The notes under the pieces: generated by a model | Databases searched by the model: none | Seen by the model: the letters and a program-made list of their open reading frames with translations, nothing else | Told to the model about the DNA's origin: nothing | From: an uncultured Duncaniella sp. | GTDB taxonomy: Bacteria; Bacteroidota; Bacteroidia; Bacteroidales; Muribaculaceae | Length of the DNA: 64,000 nt | Direction: 5' to 3' | Assembly (NCBI GenBank): GCA_910584825.1 | Contig: CAJUCI010000003.1 | Span: forward strand, 62,001 to 126,000 | Translations under genes and position numbers: made by a program | Part shown: one piece after another, positions 1 through 8,293 of the stretch | How positions within the stretch are numbered: position 1 is the stretch's first letter | Layout: each line of letters starts with the position of its first letter

Positions 1-488
1 TCCCCTGCTCATGCCACGGAGGCAACGGTTGCGAGACCGAGGGCGGACTGCCCACCAAGCGCGCATCAAGCGACTTCGAGGAACTCCGCTTGGCCACCGA
101 GGCCGCCGCAAAGCGTCCTAAGGTGTTCATGCTCACCATCGGCAACCTGGCCATGCGCCTTGCCCGCGCACAGTTCTCGGGCAACTTCTTCGGGTGTGCC
201 GGTTATGAGATTATCGACAACCTCGGTTTTAACACCGTGGAGGAAGGCGTAGACGCTGCTCTCGAGAAGGGTGCCGACATCGTGGTGCTCTGCTCGAGTG
301 ACGTCGAGTATGCCGAGTTTGCCCCCGCAGCATTCAAGTATCTCAACGGCCGTGCCGAGTTTGTAGTGGCAGGTGCCCCCGCATGCATGGAGGACCTCAA
401 GGCTCAGGGCATCAACGACTATGTGCATGTACGCTGCAACGTGCTTGACACCCTGCGCGACTTCAACAACCGTCTGCTCAATAAGTAA
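1..488 (+). CDS. mutA: Methylmalonyl-CoA mutase small subunit, C-terminal part (5' end outside window)
   Basis: The reading frame enters at base 3 with no start in the window; 161 residues are visible. It matches the C-terminal cobalamin-domain part of the small (beta) subunit, for example the stretch RPKVFMLTIGNLAMRLARAQ and the closing segment before the stop at 486-488. The small subunit lacks the B12-binding DxHxxG motif, and none is seen here. In the heterodimer it supports the large subunit, which interconverts succinyl-CoA and methylmalonyl-CoA in the cytoplasm on the succinate-propionate route. The large subunit follows 21 bp downstream on the same strand, so the two are surely one operon. 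The subunit identity is secure; the missing start is outside the window. Confidence 0.93.
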   Translation, partial: PCSCHGGNGCETEGGLPTKRASSDFEELRLATEAAAKRPKVFMLTIGNLAMRLARAQFSGNFFGCAGYEIIDNLGFNTVEEGVDAALEKGADIVVLCSSDVEYAEFAPAAFKYLNGRAEFVVAGAPACMEDLKAQGINDYVHVRCNVLDTLRDFNNRLLNK

Positions 489-509
489 ACCATTCATTCC
501 CTATAAGAT

Positions 510-2642
510 ATGAAACCCAATTTCAAAGACATTGACATTGTAAAAGACGCTTTCGGCGACCGTCACGCCGCCGAGAACAAGGGGGAAGAATGGCTCACCC
601 CCGAGCTTATCCCCGTTAAGCCCATATATACCAAGGACGACCTCGAAGGACTCGAGCACCTCAACTACGTGTCGGGTATCCCCCCGTTCCTGCGTGGCCC
701 GTACAGCGCGATGTACCCCCTTCGCCCCTGGACCATCCGCCAGTATGCAGGTTTCTCGACCGCTGCCGAGTCAAACGCATTCTACCGCCGCAACCTTGCA
801 GCCGGTCAGAAGGGCCTGTCGGTGGCATTCGACCTCGCCACACACCGCGGATATGATGCCGACCATGAGCGCGTGGTGGGTGACGTAGGCAAGGCCGGTG
901 TGTCAATCTGCTCGCTCGAAGACATGAAGGTGCTCTTCGAGGGCATACCCTTGAACAAGATGTCAGTCTCCATGACCATGAACGGTGCAGTGCTCCCCGT
1001 GCTCGCATTCTATATCAACGCAGGTTTGGAGCAGGGCGCGAAGCTCGAGGAGATGGCCGGTACAATCCAGAACGACATCCTCAAGGAGTTCATGGTGCGC
1101 AACACCTATATCTACCCGCCGGAATTCTCGATGCGTATCATCGCCGACATCTTCGAGTACACCTCGCAGAACATGCCCAAGTTCAACTCCATCTCTATCT
1201 CGGGCTACCACATGCAGGAGGCCGGTGCAACATGCGATATTGAGCTGGCCTACACCCTCTGCGACGGTCTTGAATACCTCCGCGCAGGTGTCAACGCCGG
1301 TATCGACATCGACGCCTTCGCTCCGCGTCTCTCGTTCTTCTGGGCCATCGGCATGAACTACTTCATGGAGGTTGCCAAGATGCGCGCCGCACGTCTGCTC
1401 TGGGCCAAGATTGTCAAGCAGTTCAACCCCAAAAACCCCAAATCGCTCGCACTGCGCACACACTCGCAGACCTCGGGCTGGTCACTCACCGAGCAGGACC
1501 CCTTCAACAACGTAGGCCGTACATGTATCGAGGCTATGGGCGCAGCTCTCGGCCACACCCAGAGTCTCCACACCAACGCCCTCGACGAGGCCATCGCCCT
1601 CCCCACCGACTTCTCGGCACGTATCGCACGTAATACCCAGATTTACATCCAGGAGGAGACTATGGTGACCAAGCAGGTCGACCCGTGGGGCGGCTCATAT
1701 TACGTGGAGGCTCTCACCAACGAGATTGCCCACCGCGCATGGGAGCACATCCAGGAAATCGAGAAGCTCGGCGGCATGGCCAAGGCTATCGAGAGCGGTC
1801 TGCCCAAGATGCGTATTGAGGAGGCTTCGGCCCGCACTCAGGCCCGCATCGACTCAGGCCGTCAGACCATCGTGGGTATCAACAAGTATCGTCTCGACCA
1901 CGAGGACCCCATCGACATCCTCGAGATTGACAACACCGAGGTGCGCAAGGACCAGGTGGCACGACTCGTTGACCTCAAGGCCCACCGCGACGAGGCCGCT
2001 GTCAAGAAGGCCCTCGAAGCCATCACCGAATGCGTGCGCACCAAGAAGGGCAACCTCCTCGACCTCGCAGTCAAGGCTGCCGGTCTGCGTGCCACACTCG
2101 GCGAGATTTCAGATGCCTGCGAAGAGGTCGTAGGCCGTTATAAAGCAGTAATCAGAACTATTTCAGGCGTGTACTCATCAGAAACCAAGCAGGACCCCGA
2201 CTTCATCAAGGCACAGCAGATGTGCGAGGAGTTTGCAAAGCGCGAAGGCCGTCAGCCTCGCATCATGATTGCCAAGATGGGCCAGGACGGTCACGACCGC
2301 GGCGCAAAGGTTGTAGCCACCGGCTATGCCGACTGCGGATTTGACGTGGACATGGGTCCCCTCTTCCAGACTCCTGCCGAGGCTGCCCGCATGGCTGTGG
2401 AGAACGACGTCCACATCCTCGGCGTGTCATCACTCGCCGCAGGCCACAAGACTCTCATCCCGCAGGTAATCGAGGAGCTCAAGAAGCTCGGCCGCGAGGA
2501 CATTCTCGTAACCGCCGGCGGTGTAATCCCCGCTCAGGACTACGACTTCCTCTACAAGGCCGGTGTTGCCGCAATCTTCGGCCCCGGCACCCGCATCCCC
2601 CTCTCGGCCATCAAGATGCTCGAGATTCTTGAAGGTGAATAA
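510..2642 (+). CDS. mutB: Methylmalonyl-CoA mutase large subunit
   Basis: This 710-residue protein has the usual length of the catalytic alpha subunit. The N-terminal two thirds form the TIM-barrel substrate domain (FLRGPYSAMYPLRPWTIRQY near residue 60 and RTHSQTSGWSLTEQDPFNN near 315). The C-terminal domain carries the cobalamin motif GQDGHDRGAKV near residue 590, giving the DxHxxG histidine that ligates cobalt. It catalyses the B12-dependent carbon-skeleton rearrangement of succinyl-CoA and (R)-methylmalonyl-CoA, a step in propionate formation by Bacteroidales. It sits 21 bp behind the small subunit and is followed by a strong terminator at 2677-2720, so mutAB ends here. Confidence 0.98.
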   Translation: MKPNFKDIDIVKDAFGDRHAAENKGEEWLTPELIPVKPIYTKDDLEGLEHLNYVSGIPPFLRGPYSAMYPLRPWTIRQYAGFSTAAESNAFYRRNLAAGQKGLSVAFDLATHRGYDADHERVVGDVGKAGVSICSLEDMKVLFEGIPLNKMSVSMTMNGAVLPVLAFYINAGLEQGAKLEEMAGTIQNDILKEFMVRNTYIYPPEFSMRIIADIFEYTSQNMPKFNSISISGYHMQEAGATCDIELAYTLCDGLEYLRAGVNAGIDIDAFAPRLSFFWAIGMNYFMEVAKMRAARLLWAKIVKQFNPKNPKSLALRTHSQTSGWSLTEQDPFNNVGRTCIEAMGAALGHTQSLHTNALDEAIALPTDFSARIARNTQIYIQEETMVTKQVDPWGGSYYVEALTNEIAHRAWEHIQEIEKLGGMAKAIESGLPKMRIEEASARTQARIDSGRQTIVGINKYRLDHEDPIDILEIDNTEVRKDQVARLVDLKAHRDEAAVKKALEAITECVRTKKGNLLDLAVKAAGLRATLGEISDACEEVVGRYKAVIRTISGVYSSETKQDPDFIKAQQMCEEFAKREGRQPRIMIAKMGQDGHDRGAKVVATGYADCGFDVDMGPLFQTPAEAARMAVENDVHILGVSSLAAGHKTLIPQVIEELKKLGREDILVTAGGVIPAQDYDFLYKAGVAAIFGPGTRIPLSAIKMLEILEGE

Positions 2643-2676
2643 GAAGATGTGGTAATTGCATCATATCACTAACATC

Positions 2677-2720
2677 AGCAGTGGCGGCGAGAATACAATC
2701 CTGACCGCCACTGCTTTTTA
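2677..2720 (+). terminator. Intrinsic terminator after mutB
   Basis: A perfect 11-bp stem (AGCAGTGGCGG at 2677-2687 with CCGCCACTGCT at 2705-2715) is followed directly by a T run. It lies 34 bp after the mutB stop and 20 bp before the next gene, so it separates mutAB from the glycosyltransferase. Confidence 0.9.
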
Positions 2721-2740
2721 TACTTCCAAACGATAAGGTA

Positions 2741-3715
2741 ATGAGAGCACTAATTGTCACCAACATGTATCCGACCGACGCGAGTCCGTATTACGGCATA
2801 TTCGTGAAGGAACAGCTCGATGCCGTGACACACTTCCATCCCGATGTGCACTATGACGTGTATTTCGCTGACGGACGCGTGAACAAACTCAACTACCTGA
2901 AATCAGTGTTTGAGGTCGACCGTCTCGTCAGACACGGCGATTATGACCTCGTGCACATACATTACGGATTGGCCGGACTCTTCATGCTCAATCCGTTCAG
3001 ACACAAAATACCTTCGCTCGTGACCCTGCACGGCGGAGACATCCAGATTGAACAGGGGAAAAAATATCAGGTAGCCATAAGCAAACGTGTGATAGCACGT
3101 GCAAACGCTGCGATAACGCTTAATGACAGCATGACCGCGCTGTGCAGCAAGTACAGCAGGAATCTGCACCAGTTACCCTGTTCAGTCAACATCGAACTGT
3201 TTACCCCGCCGTCTACCCCAAGGGCAAAGACCGCCGGAAGCATCAACCTGGTGTTTCCCGGAAGCCCTTCAAGAACGGTAAAGAACTACCCGCTGTTCAA
3301 GGCCACCGTCACACTTCTGCAAAACCATTACGGACTGCATATTAACGAGATTATACTCGAGAATATGACACGTGTAGAGATAGCCGACGCTCTTCGCCGG
3401 GCCGACCTCATGCTCCTGACTTCAATCTCCGAAGGGTCGCCGCAGGTGGTCAAGGAGGCAATGGCCACCAATCTGCCCGTCGTATCCACTAATGTCGGCG
3501 ACGTCACCACCCTTCTTGACGGCGTGGCCGACAGCTATGTCACCGACAGTACGCCAGAAGCTCTCGCAGCCAAAGTCATGCAATCCTTAAAGCTGTCAGG
3601 CACAGGCATGACCGGGCGTGAAAGACTGATACAGCTCGGCCTTGACGACAACACCGTGGCCAATAAGATTTACGACATCTATTCATCACTAATCAATACA
3701 AACAGAGGAGCGTAG
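2741..3715 (+). CDS. Glycosyltransferase family 4 (GT-B fold)
   Basis: A 324-residue cytoplasmic glycosyltransferase. The N-terminal Rossmann half starts MRALIVTNMYPTDASPYYG, typical of GT4 enzymes, with a LHGGDIQIEQG stretch near residue 97. The C-terminal nucleotide-sugar half holds the family signature around SISEGSPQVVKEAMATNLPV near residue 230, where the E-x7-E pattern of GT4 enzymes falls. No signal peptide or membrane helix is seen. It is slightly shorter than typical members (350-400 residues). It stands alone between a terminator and an alcohol dehydrogenase gene, so the acceptor (surface polysaccharide, glycolipid or protein) cannot be told. Confidence 0.85.
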   Translation: MRALIVTNMYPTDASPYYGIFVKEQLDAVTHFHPDVHYDVYFADGRVNKLNYLKSVFEVDRLVRHGDYDLVHIHYGLAGLFMLNPFRHKIPSLVTLHGGDIQIEQGKKYQVAISKRVIARANAAITLNDSMTALCSKYSRNLHQLPCSVNIELFTPPSTPRAKTAGSINLVFPGSPSRTVKNYPLFKATVTLLQNHYGLHINEIILENMTRVEIADALRRADLMLLTSISEGSPQVVKEAMATNLPVVSTNVGDVTTLLDGVADSYVTDSTPEALAAKVMQSLKLSGTGMTGRERLIQLGLDDNTVANKIYDIYSSLINTNRGA

Positions 3716-3754
3716 CAAACCGTCATCGTACACTCCCAAAAACTGCAACCATAT

Positions 3755-4927
3755 ATGAATGATTTTACCTACATCACGCCGACACGATATGTGTTCGGAC
3801 ACGATGCCGAGAGCAAAGTCGGGGCACTGGCCATCGCCAACGGCATAAGGCACGCACTCGTGGTCTACGGCAAGGGCAGCGTGGTCAGGAGCGGACTGCT
3901 CGGACGAGTAAAGGATTCACTTGAAAAATCCGGAGTAAAGGTAACCGAACTTGGCGGCGTACAGCCCAACCCGACCGACGAAAAGGTCTATGAAGGCATA
4001 GCCCTCGGCCGTAAGATGCTCGTGGAGGGGGTGATTGCCGTAGGCGGAGGCTCGGCCATAGACACCGCCAAAGCCATCGCCGCCGGCATACCCTACAACG
4101 GTGACTTCTGGGACTTCTACGCCGGAAAGACCTTGGTGGAGAAAGCTCTGCCCATAGGGGTGGTGCTCACCATCCCCGCCGCCGGTAGCGAGGGCAGCGG
4201 CAACTCGGTAATCACCCACCGCAACGGCATGAAGAAGATTTCACTGCGCACCGACATGGCCCTGCGTCCGAAATTCTCATGCCTCAACCCCGAGCTAACA
4301 TTCACCCTGCCCCCCTATCAGACGGCATGCGGCATATGCGACATGATGATTCACATCTTCGAGCGTTACTTCTCACCGACTCCCGCCGTGGAGGTGACCG
4401 ACCGAGTGGCAGAAGGGCTGATTATGGCAATCATGACCGAGGCTCCGAAGGTGATGAAGTCGCCATGCGACTACGACGCTCGTGCCAATATAATGTGGAG
4501 CGGAACACTCGCCCACAACGGACTCTGCGGCACAGGACGTGCCGAGGACTGGACCTCACACTTCATGGAGCATGAGGTGAGCGCGCTCTATCCCGAAGTG
4601 GCTCACGGTGCCGGACTCGCCGTCATGGTGCCCGCATGGATGACATATGTCGCACAGCGCAAGCCGGGCAAAGTGGCCCAGCTCGCCCGCAGAGTGATGG
4701 GCGTGACGTGTGACGATGACATGGAGGCCGCAAAGGAAGGCATCAAGCGTCTGCGCGAGTTTTTCTGCTCGCTCGGTCTGCCCTCTACGCTCACCGAACT
4801 CGGCGTGAAGGAGTCAGACATCCCTGTAATGGTGGAAAAACTACACATAAACAAAGGCCCACAGGTGGGAGCCTATGTGCCTTTGACGTCAGCCGACACG
4901 GCAGAAATCTACCGTATCGCAATGTGA
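3755..4927 (+). CDS. Iron-containing alcohol dehydrogenase (YqhD/butanol dehydrogenase type)
   Basis: A 390-residue group III alcohol dehydrogenase. The N-terminal half has the NAD(P)-binding GGGSAIDTAKAIAAG near residue 96. The C-terminal half has metal-ligand candidates in order: D and H in DMMIH near 200, H in FMEHEVSALY near 275, and H in VAHGAGLAVM near 287, the spacing known for YqhD-like enzymes. It probably reduces aldehydes to alcohols with NAD(P)H in the cytoplasm; the substrate is unknown. It begins 39 bp after the glycosyltransferase and may be cotranscribed. The final codons are part of a 37-bp tandem duplication running past the stop (see 4904-4977). Confidence 0.93.
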   Translation: MNDFTYITPTRYVFGHDAESKVGALAIANGIRHALVVYGKGSVVRSGLLGRVKDSLEKSGVKVTELGGVQPNPTDEKVYEGIALGRKMLVEGVIAVGGGSAIDTAKAIAAGIPYNGDFWDFYAGKTLVEKALPIGVVLTIPAAGSEGSGNSVITHRNGMKKISLRTDMALRPKFSCLNPELTFTLPPYQTACGICDMMIHIFERYFSPTPAVEVTDRVAEGLIMAIMTEAPKVMKSPCDYDARANIMWSGTLAHNGLCGTGRAEDWTSHFMEHEVSALYPEVAHGAGLAVMVPAWMTYVAQRKPGKVAQLARRVMGVTCDDDMEAAKEGIKRLREFFCSLGLPSTLTELGVKESDIPVMVEKLHINKGPQVGAYVPLTSADTAEIYRIAM

Positions 4928-4977
4928 GAAACTGAATTCTAAAATCTACCGTATCGCAATGTAAGAAACCTAATTCC
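4904..4977 (+). repeat. 37-bp tandem duplication across the dehydrogenase stop codon
   Basis: Two adjacent 37-bp copies (4904-4940 and 4941-4977) differ at about five positions. The first copy encodes the last residues (YRIAM) and the TGA stop. The second repeats the same coding string and would also end in a stop (TAA), but lies outside the gene. It looks like a slippage duplication that left the protein intact. Confidence 0.9.
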
Positions 4978-4993
4978 AAAAAGGTACACAAGA

Positions 4994-5077
4994 ACATAAG
5001 GGACAAAGGCGACATAAGTTTTTATTATTCTATATATCAAGAATAAAAATCTCTTATGTCGCCTTTGTCCCTTATGT
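4994..5077. terminator. Long-stem bidirectional terminator, GGACATAAG family
   Basis: A perfect 25-bp stem (4994-5018 with 5053-5077) flanks a T/A-rich loop. It sits between two convergent genes, the dehydrogenase and the ABC-F gene. The stem words (GGACAAAGGCGACATAAG) recur in the hairpin at 49014-49138 and as unpaired relics elsewhere. Confidence 0.85.
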
Positions 5078-5110
5078 CCTTATGTCCCCTTTTTTGAGGA
5101 CTAATCTATT

Positions 5111-6724
5111 TTATGAGTACATTTTCTCTCGGGCTGCGAGGACTTTTGCATCGGTGATGTAGTCGTCGTAGTCCATGAGTTTGTCAATCGTGCCCTTGGG
5201 TGTCAGCTCGATTATGCGGTTGCAGACGGTCTGGATGAACTCGTGGTCATGGCTCGAGAGGAGCAGATTGCCCTTGAAGCCCTGCAGAGTGTTGTTGAAC
5301 GCCTGGATTGACTCGAGGTCGAGATGGTTGGTGGGCGAGTCGAGTACGAGAGTGTTGGCATCGGTCATCATCATGCGCGCAATCATACAGCGCATCTTCT
5401 CGCCACCCGAAAGCACCGAAGCCTTCTTGAGCACCTCCTCGCCCGAGAAGAGCATCTTGCCGAGGAATCCCTTGAGATAAATCTCGGAATTGTCGGTAGA
5501 ATACTGCGAGAGCCAGTCTACGAGGTTAAGGTCGGTGTTGAAGAACGCCGTATTGTCAAGGGGCAGATAGGCCGTGGTGATGGTCTGGCCCCACTCGTAT
5601 GTGCCGGAATCAGGCTTGCGGTTGCCGGTGATAATCTCGAAGAGGGCTGTCATGGCACGCGGGTCATGGCTGAGGAATGCAATCTTGTCGCCCTTCTCCA
5701 CCTGGAAATTCACGTCGCTGAACAGCACCTCGCCATCAACGCTGGCCGAGAGGCCCTTGACTTCAAGAATCTTGTTACCCGGCTCACGGTTGGGGGTGAA
5801 GATGATGCCCGGATAGCGGCGCGACGAGGGCTGAATCTCCTCGACATTGAGTTTCTCGAGCATCTTCTTGCGCGATGTGGTCTGCTTTGACTTGGCGACA
5901 TTCGCGCTGAATCGCTGAATGAACTCAAGGAGCTCCTTGCGTTTCTCCTCGGCCTTCTTGTTGGCCTGCTGTTGCTGACGCAGAGCCAGCTGCGAGGACT
6001 CATACCAGAAGCTGTAGTTGCCGGCAAAAAGTGTGAGCTTGTTGTAGTCGATATCGAGAGTGTGAGTGCAGACAGAGTCGAGGAAGTGACGGTCGTGGCT
6101 GACGACGAGCACCGTGTTCTCAAACTTCGAGAGGTAATCCTCAAGCCAAGCCACAGTGTCGAGGTCGAGGTCGTTGGTAGGCTCGTCGAGCAGGAGGTTG
6201 TCGGGGTTGCCGAATAGAGCCTTGGCAAGCAGCACGCGCACCTTCTCGTTACCGCTCATGTCGCGCATGAGTGTGTAGTGCTTGTCCTCCTTGATGCCGA
6301 GGCCGCTGAGAAGTGCGGCAGCCTCGCTCTCGGCGTTCCATCCCTCAAGCTCGGCGAAACGCTCCTCAAGTTCCGAGGCACGGATGCCGTCGGCATCGCT
6401 GAAATCCTCCTTGGCATAGAGCGCGTCCTTCTCCTGCATGATGTCCCACAGCACAGTGTGGCCGCGGAGCACGGTCTCGAGGACGGTGCAGTCGTCAAAC
6501 TTGAAGTGGTCCTGCTCGAGCACGCTCATACGCTCGCCCGGGCCTTGAGTCACAGTGCCGTGCGTGGGGGTGAGCTGGTCGCTGAGTATGCGCATGAGTG
6601 TCGACTTGCCTGCGCCGTTCGCTCCGATGATTCCGTAGCAGTTGCCGGGTGTGAATTTCAGATTAACGTCCTGAAACAGCACCCTTTTACCAAATTGTAT
6701 CCCTAAATTGTTTACAGCTATCAT
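5111..6724 (-). CDS. ABC-F family ATPase with degenerate second nucleotide-binding domain
   Basis: A soluble 537-residue protein with two ABC domains and no membrane segment. ABC-F proteins act on ribosomes as translation or resistance factors. Domain 1 has a normal Walker A (GANGAGKST near 36), a variant signature (MSGNEKVRV) and a full Walker B (LLLDEPTNDLDL). A charged linker of about 80 residues (QQQQANKKAEEKRKE) follows. In domain 2 the Walker A position reads FLSHDPRAMTALFE, without the lysine, and Walker B reads LVLDSPTNHLDL, with Ser for the catalytic Glu, although the signature LSGGEKMRC remains. ATP turnover is therefore expected only at the site using intact residues. I chose the ATG at 6724 over a TTG two codons upstream. 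Confidence 0.93.
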   Translation of the reverse strand: MIAVNNLGIQFGKRVLFQDVNLKFTPGNCYGIIGANGAGKSTLMRILSDQLTPTHGTVTQGPGERMSVLEQDHFKFDDCTVLETVLRGHTVLWDIMQEKDALYAKEDFSDADGIRASELEERFAELEGWNAESEAAALLSGLGIKEDKHYTLMRDMSGNEKVRVLLAKALFGNPDNLLLDEPTNDLDLDTVAWLEDYLSKFENTVLVVSHDRHFLDSVCTHTLDIDYNKLTLFAGNYSFWYESSQLALRQQQQANKKAEEKRKELLEFIQRFSANVAKSKQTTSRKKMLEKLNVEEIQPSSRRYPGIIFTPNREPGNKILEVKGLSASVDGEVLFSDVNFQVEKGDKIAFLSHDPRAMTALFEIITGNRKPDSGTYEWGQTITTAYLPLDNTAFFNTDLNLVDWLSQYSTDNSEIYLKGFLGKMLFSGEEVLKKASVLSGGEKMRCMIARMMMTDANTLVLDSPTNHLDLESIQAFNNTLQGFKGNLLLSSHDHEFIQTVCNRIIELTPKGTIDKLMDYDDYITDAKVLAAREKMYS

Positions 6725-6779
6725 ATTCAAGAAAAATTTCAGGGTGCAAAGTTACGAAATTTTTCTCAAACTCTAAGCA

Positions 6780-7499
6780 TCAGTTGCTCTTCCATTTGGC
6801 GTTGCGCTGCACATAGTCGGTGAGATAGACCGTGAAGAGCGGGAATATCACCATGCCCATAATCGGGAGCACCACGGCCACGAGCTTGCCGGCCACGGTG
6901 ACGGGAGATATGTCACACCCGACCGTCGACATGTTCATGAACGCCCACCACAGGGCCGACCAATAGGTCTGAACCTGAGGATTGTAAGGCTGCTCCATCT
7001 CATAGAATATCAGCGAGCAGAAGTAGGTGGACATCAGCAGGATGACTATATAGGACATGAAGAGGCTGGTGACAGCGTTGCTCGACAGGTAACCCATGAC
7101 GATTGACATTGCCAACGCTCCGCGCGCAAGGGGGATAAAACGCACGAAATACAGCACCTCGCCCGACAGGCTGATGTCAAGATAGTTTATAATATTAAGG
7201 TAGGGAATCGAGAGCACAAGGAACGCAATCCTGCGCTTGAAGAAGCTCCACTTGTCATGCGCATAGGCCAACTCCACGAAAAAATCAGCCATAAAGAAGA
7301 TGCACACCCAGAACTGAAACACCATATAGCGGTGGTTGTCGAGAAAATCAACCTTGTTGAAGGTGTCGACCGAGATAAACACAATCAGCAGGGTCGAGAG
7401 CACAATCACCAGCAGGTTCATTACCGTGATGATGCGCGGGGTGTGATGAGAAGGGGCGGGTGATGATGCCGCCACAGTTGATGCGTGAGAATTGTCCAT
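6780..7499 (-). CDS. Two-pore-loop K+-channel-like membrane protein (voltage-gated-like)
   Basis: A 239-residue inner-membrane protein with about six hydrophobic segments: residues about 25-45, 60-80, 90-110, 120-140, 145-165 and 200-225. A re-entrant pore loop before the last helix reads WWAFMNMSTVGCDISP. The canonical K+ filter is TVGYGD; here it is TVGCD, one residue shorter and without the Tyr. The family resembles bacterial Ion_trans/Ion_trans_2 channels. No regulatory RCK domain is present. It lies 55 bp upstream of the ABC-F gene on the same strand. Selectivity cannot be asserted because of the altered filter. Confidence 0.78.
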   Translation of the reverse strand: MDNSHASTVAASSPAPSHHTPRIITVMNLLVIVLSTLLIVFISVDTFNKVDFLDNHRYMVFQFWVCIFFMADFFVELAYAHDKWSFFKRRIAFLVLSIPYLNIINYLDISLSGEVLYFVRFIPLARGALAMSIVMGYLSSNAVTSLFMSYIVILLMSTYFCSLIFYEMEQPYNPQVQTYWSALWWAFMNMSTVGCDISPVTVAGKLVAVVLPIMGMVIFPLFTVYLTDYVQRNAKWKSN

Positions 7500-7580
7500 A
7501 GCCGTAGCTTTTAGAGCTTTAACATAAGTTAAACAACTATGCTCTCATAAAAGTTGCGTCACAGGGTAGTCTTATGCAGT

Positions 7581-8159
7581 TCAGGCCGATAATTCGGCAT
7601 AACTCTTTAACATCAAGGCGATTGCATAGGGGGGGATGTCACCCAGCCGCTCGCGCAGCAGTGCCAGGAGCTGTGCCTTCTGCTTTTTCACAGTGATTTC
7701 GGCCACTCCGAGCCTTTGGGCAATCTCGGCATTCTTCAACCCCTCGCTATAGCTCATGCGCAGGATTGTGCGGTATCTCAGCGGCAGTGACTCGATGGCG
7801 GCATGGAGCATGTCGAGCGTCTCCTGCTCGAGGATAGCCACGTCAAGGTCGGGGGTGACCGGCTCCTGCTCAGATGAGTCGAGGTAATTGTTCCGCGAGC
7901 GATGCTTCCTCACCAGCCCTACCGAGCTGTGGAATATACATTTAAGTATATAGGCATACCATGCCATCGACGTCTTTAGCCCGGCACGCTGTGTGTAGGA
8001 GCTCATCACGGCATCCTGCACGCAGTCCTCTGCGAGATATGACAACTCATCGCCGAGCTGCCTGGACGCGTAGACAAGCAAGCCCGGATACAGGTGCTCA
8101 TAGAACGGCGTGACATCGCCCGCTATGAACGACCGATATATGGAGTCATAATCATACAC
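7581..8159 (-). CDS. ECF RNA polymerase sigma factor
   Basis: A 192-residue sigma-70 family protein of ECF type. Region 2 spans roughly residues 15-85 (LLVYASRQLGDELSYLAEDC, VQDAVMSSY), and region 4 about residues 125-180 has the HTH stretch MSYSEGLKNAEIAQRLGVAE. It is divergent from fecR, 134 bp away, and the downstream SusC has an STN domain. That is the classic Bacteroidetes layout in which substrate passage through SusC signals via FecR to release the sigma factor. The first in-frame start is GTG at 8159. A TATATTTG-like -7 box at 8164-8171 would give a nearly leaderless message, which is uncertain. Confidence 0.93.
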   Translation of the reverse strand: MYDYDSIYRSFIAGDVTPFYEHLYPGLLVYASRQLGDELSYLAEDCVQDAVMSSYTQRAGLKTSMAWYAYILKCIFHSSVGLVRKHRSRNNYLDSSEQEPVTPDLDVAILEQETLDMLHAAIESLPLRYRTILRMSYSEGLKNAEIAQRLGVAEITVKKQKAQLLALLRERLGDIPPYAIALMLKSYAELSA

Positions 8160-8293
8160 ACTGCAAATATAGCCAATTTCCTCCTAAAGACAAGCATTAA
8201 ATATCATTTTGCCAAAAAAATTCTAAAAATAGTAAAAATATAATATACTTTTCCTGGCCCATCGCTCTTTACCAATAACAAGCGACAAAAACC

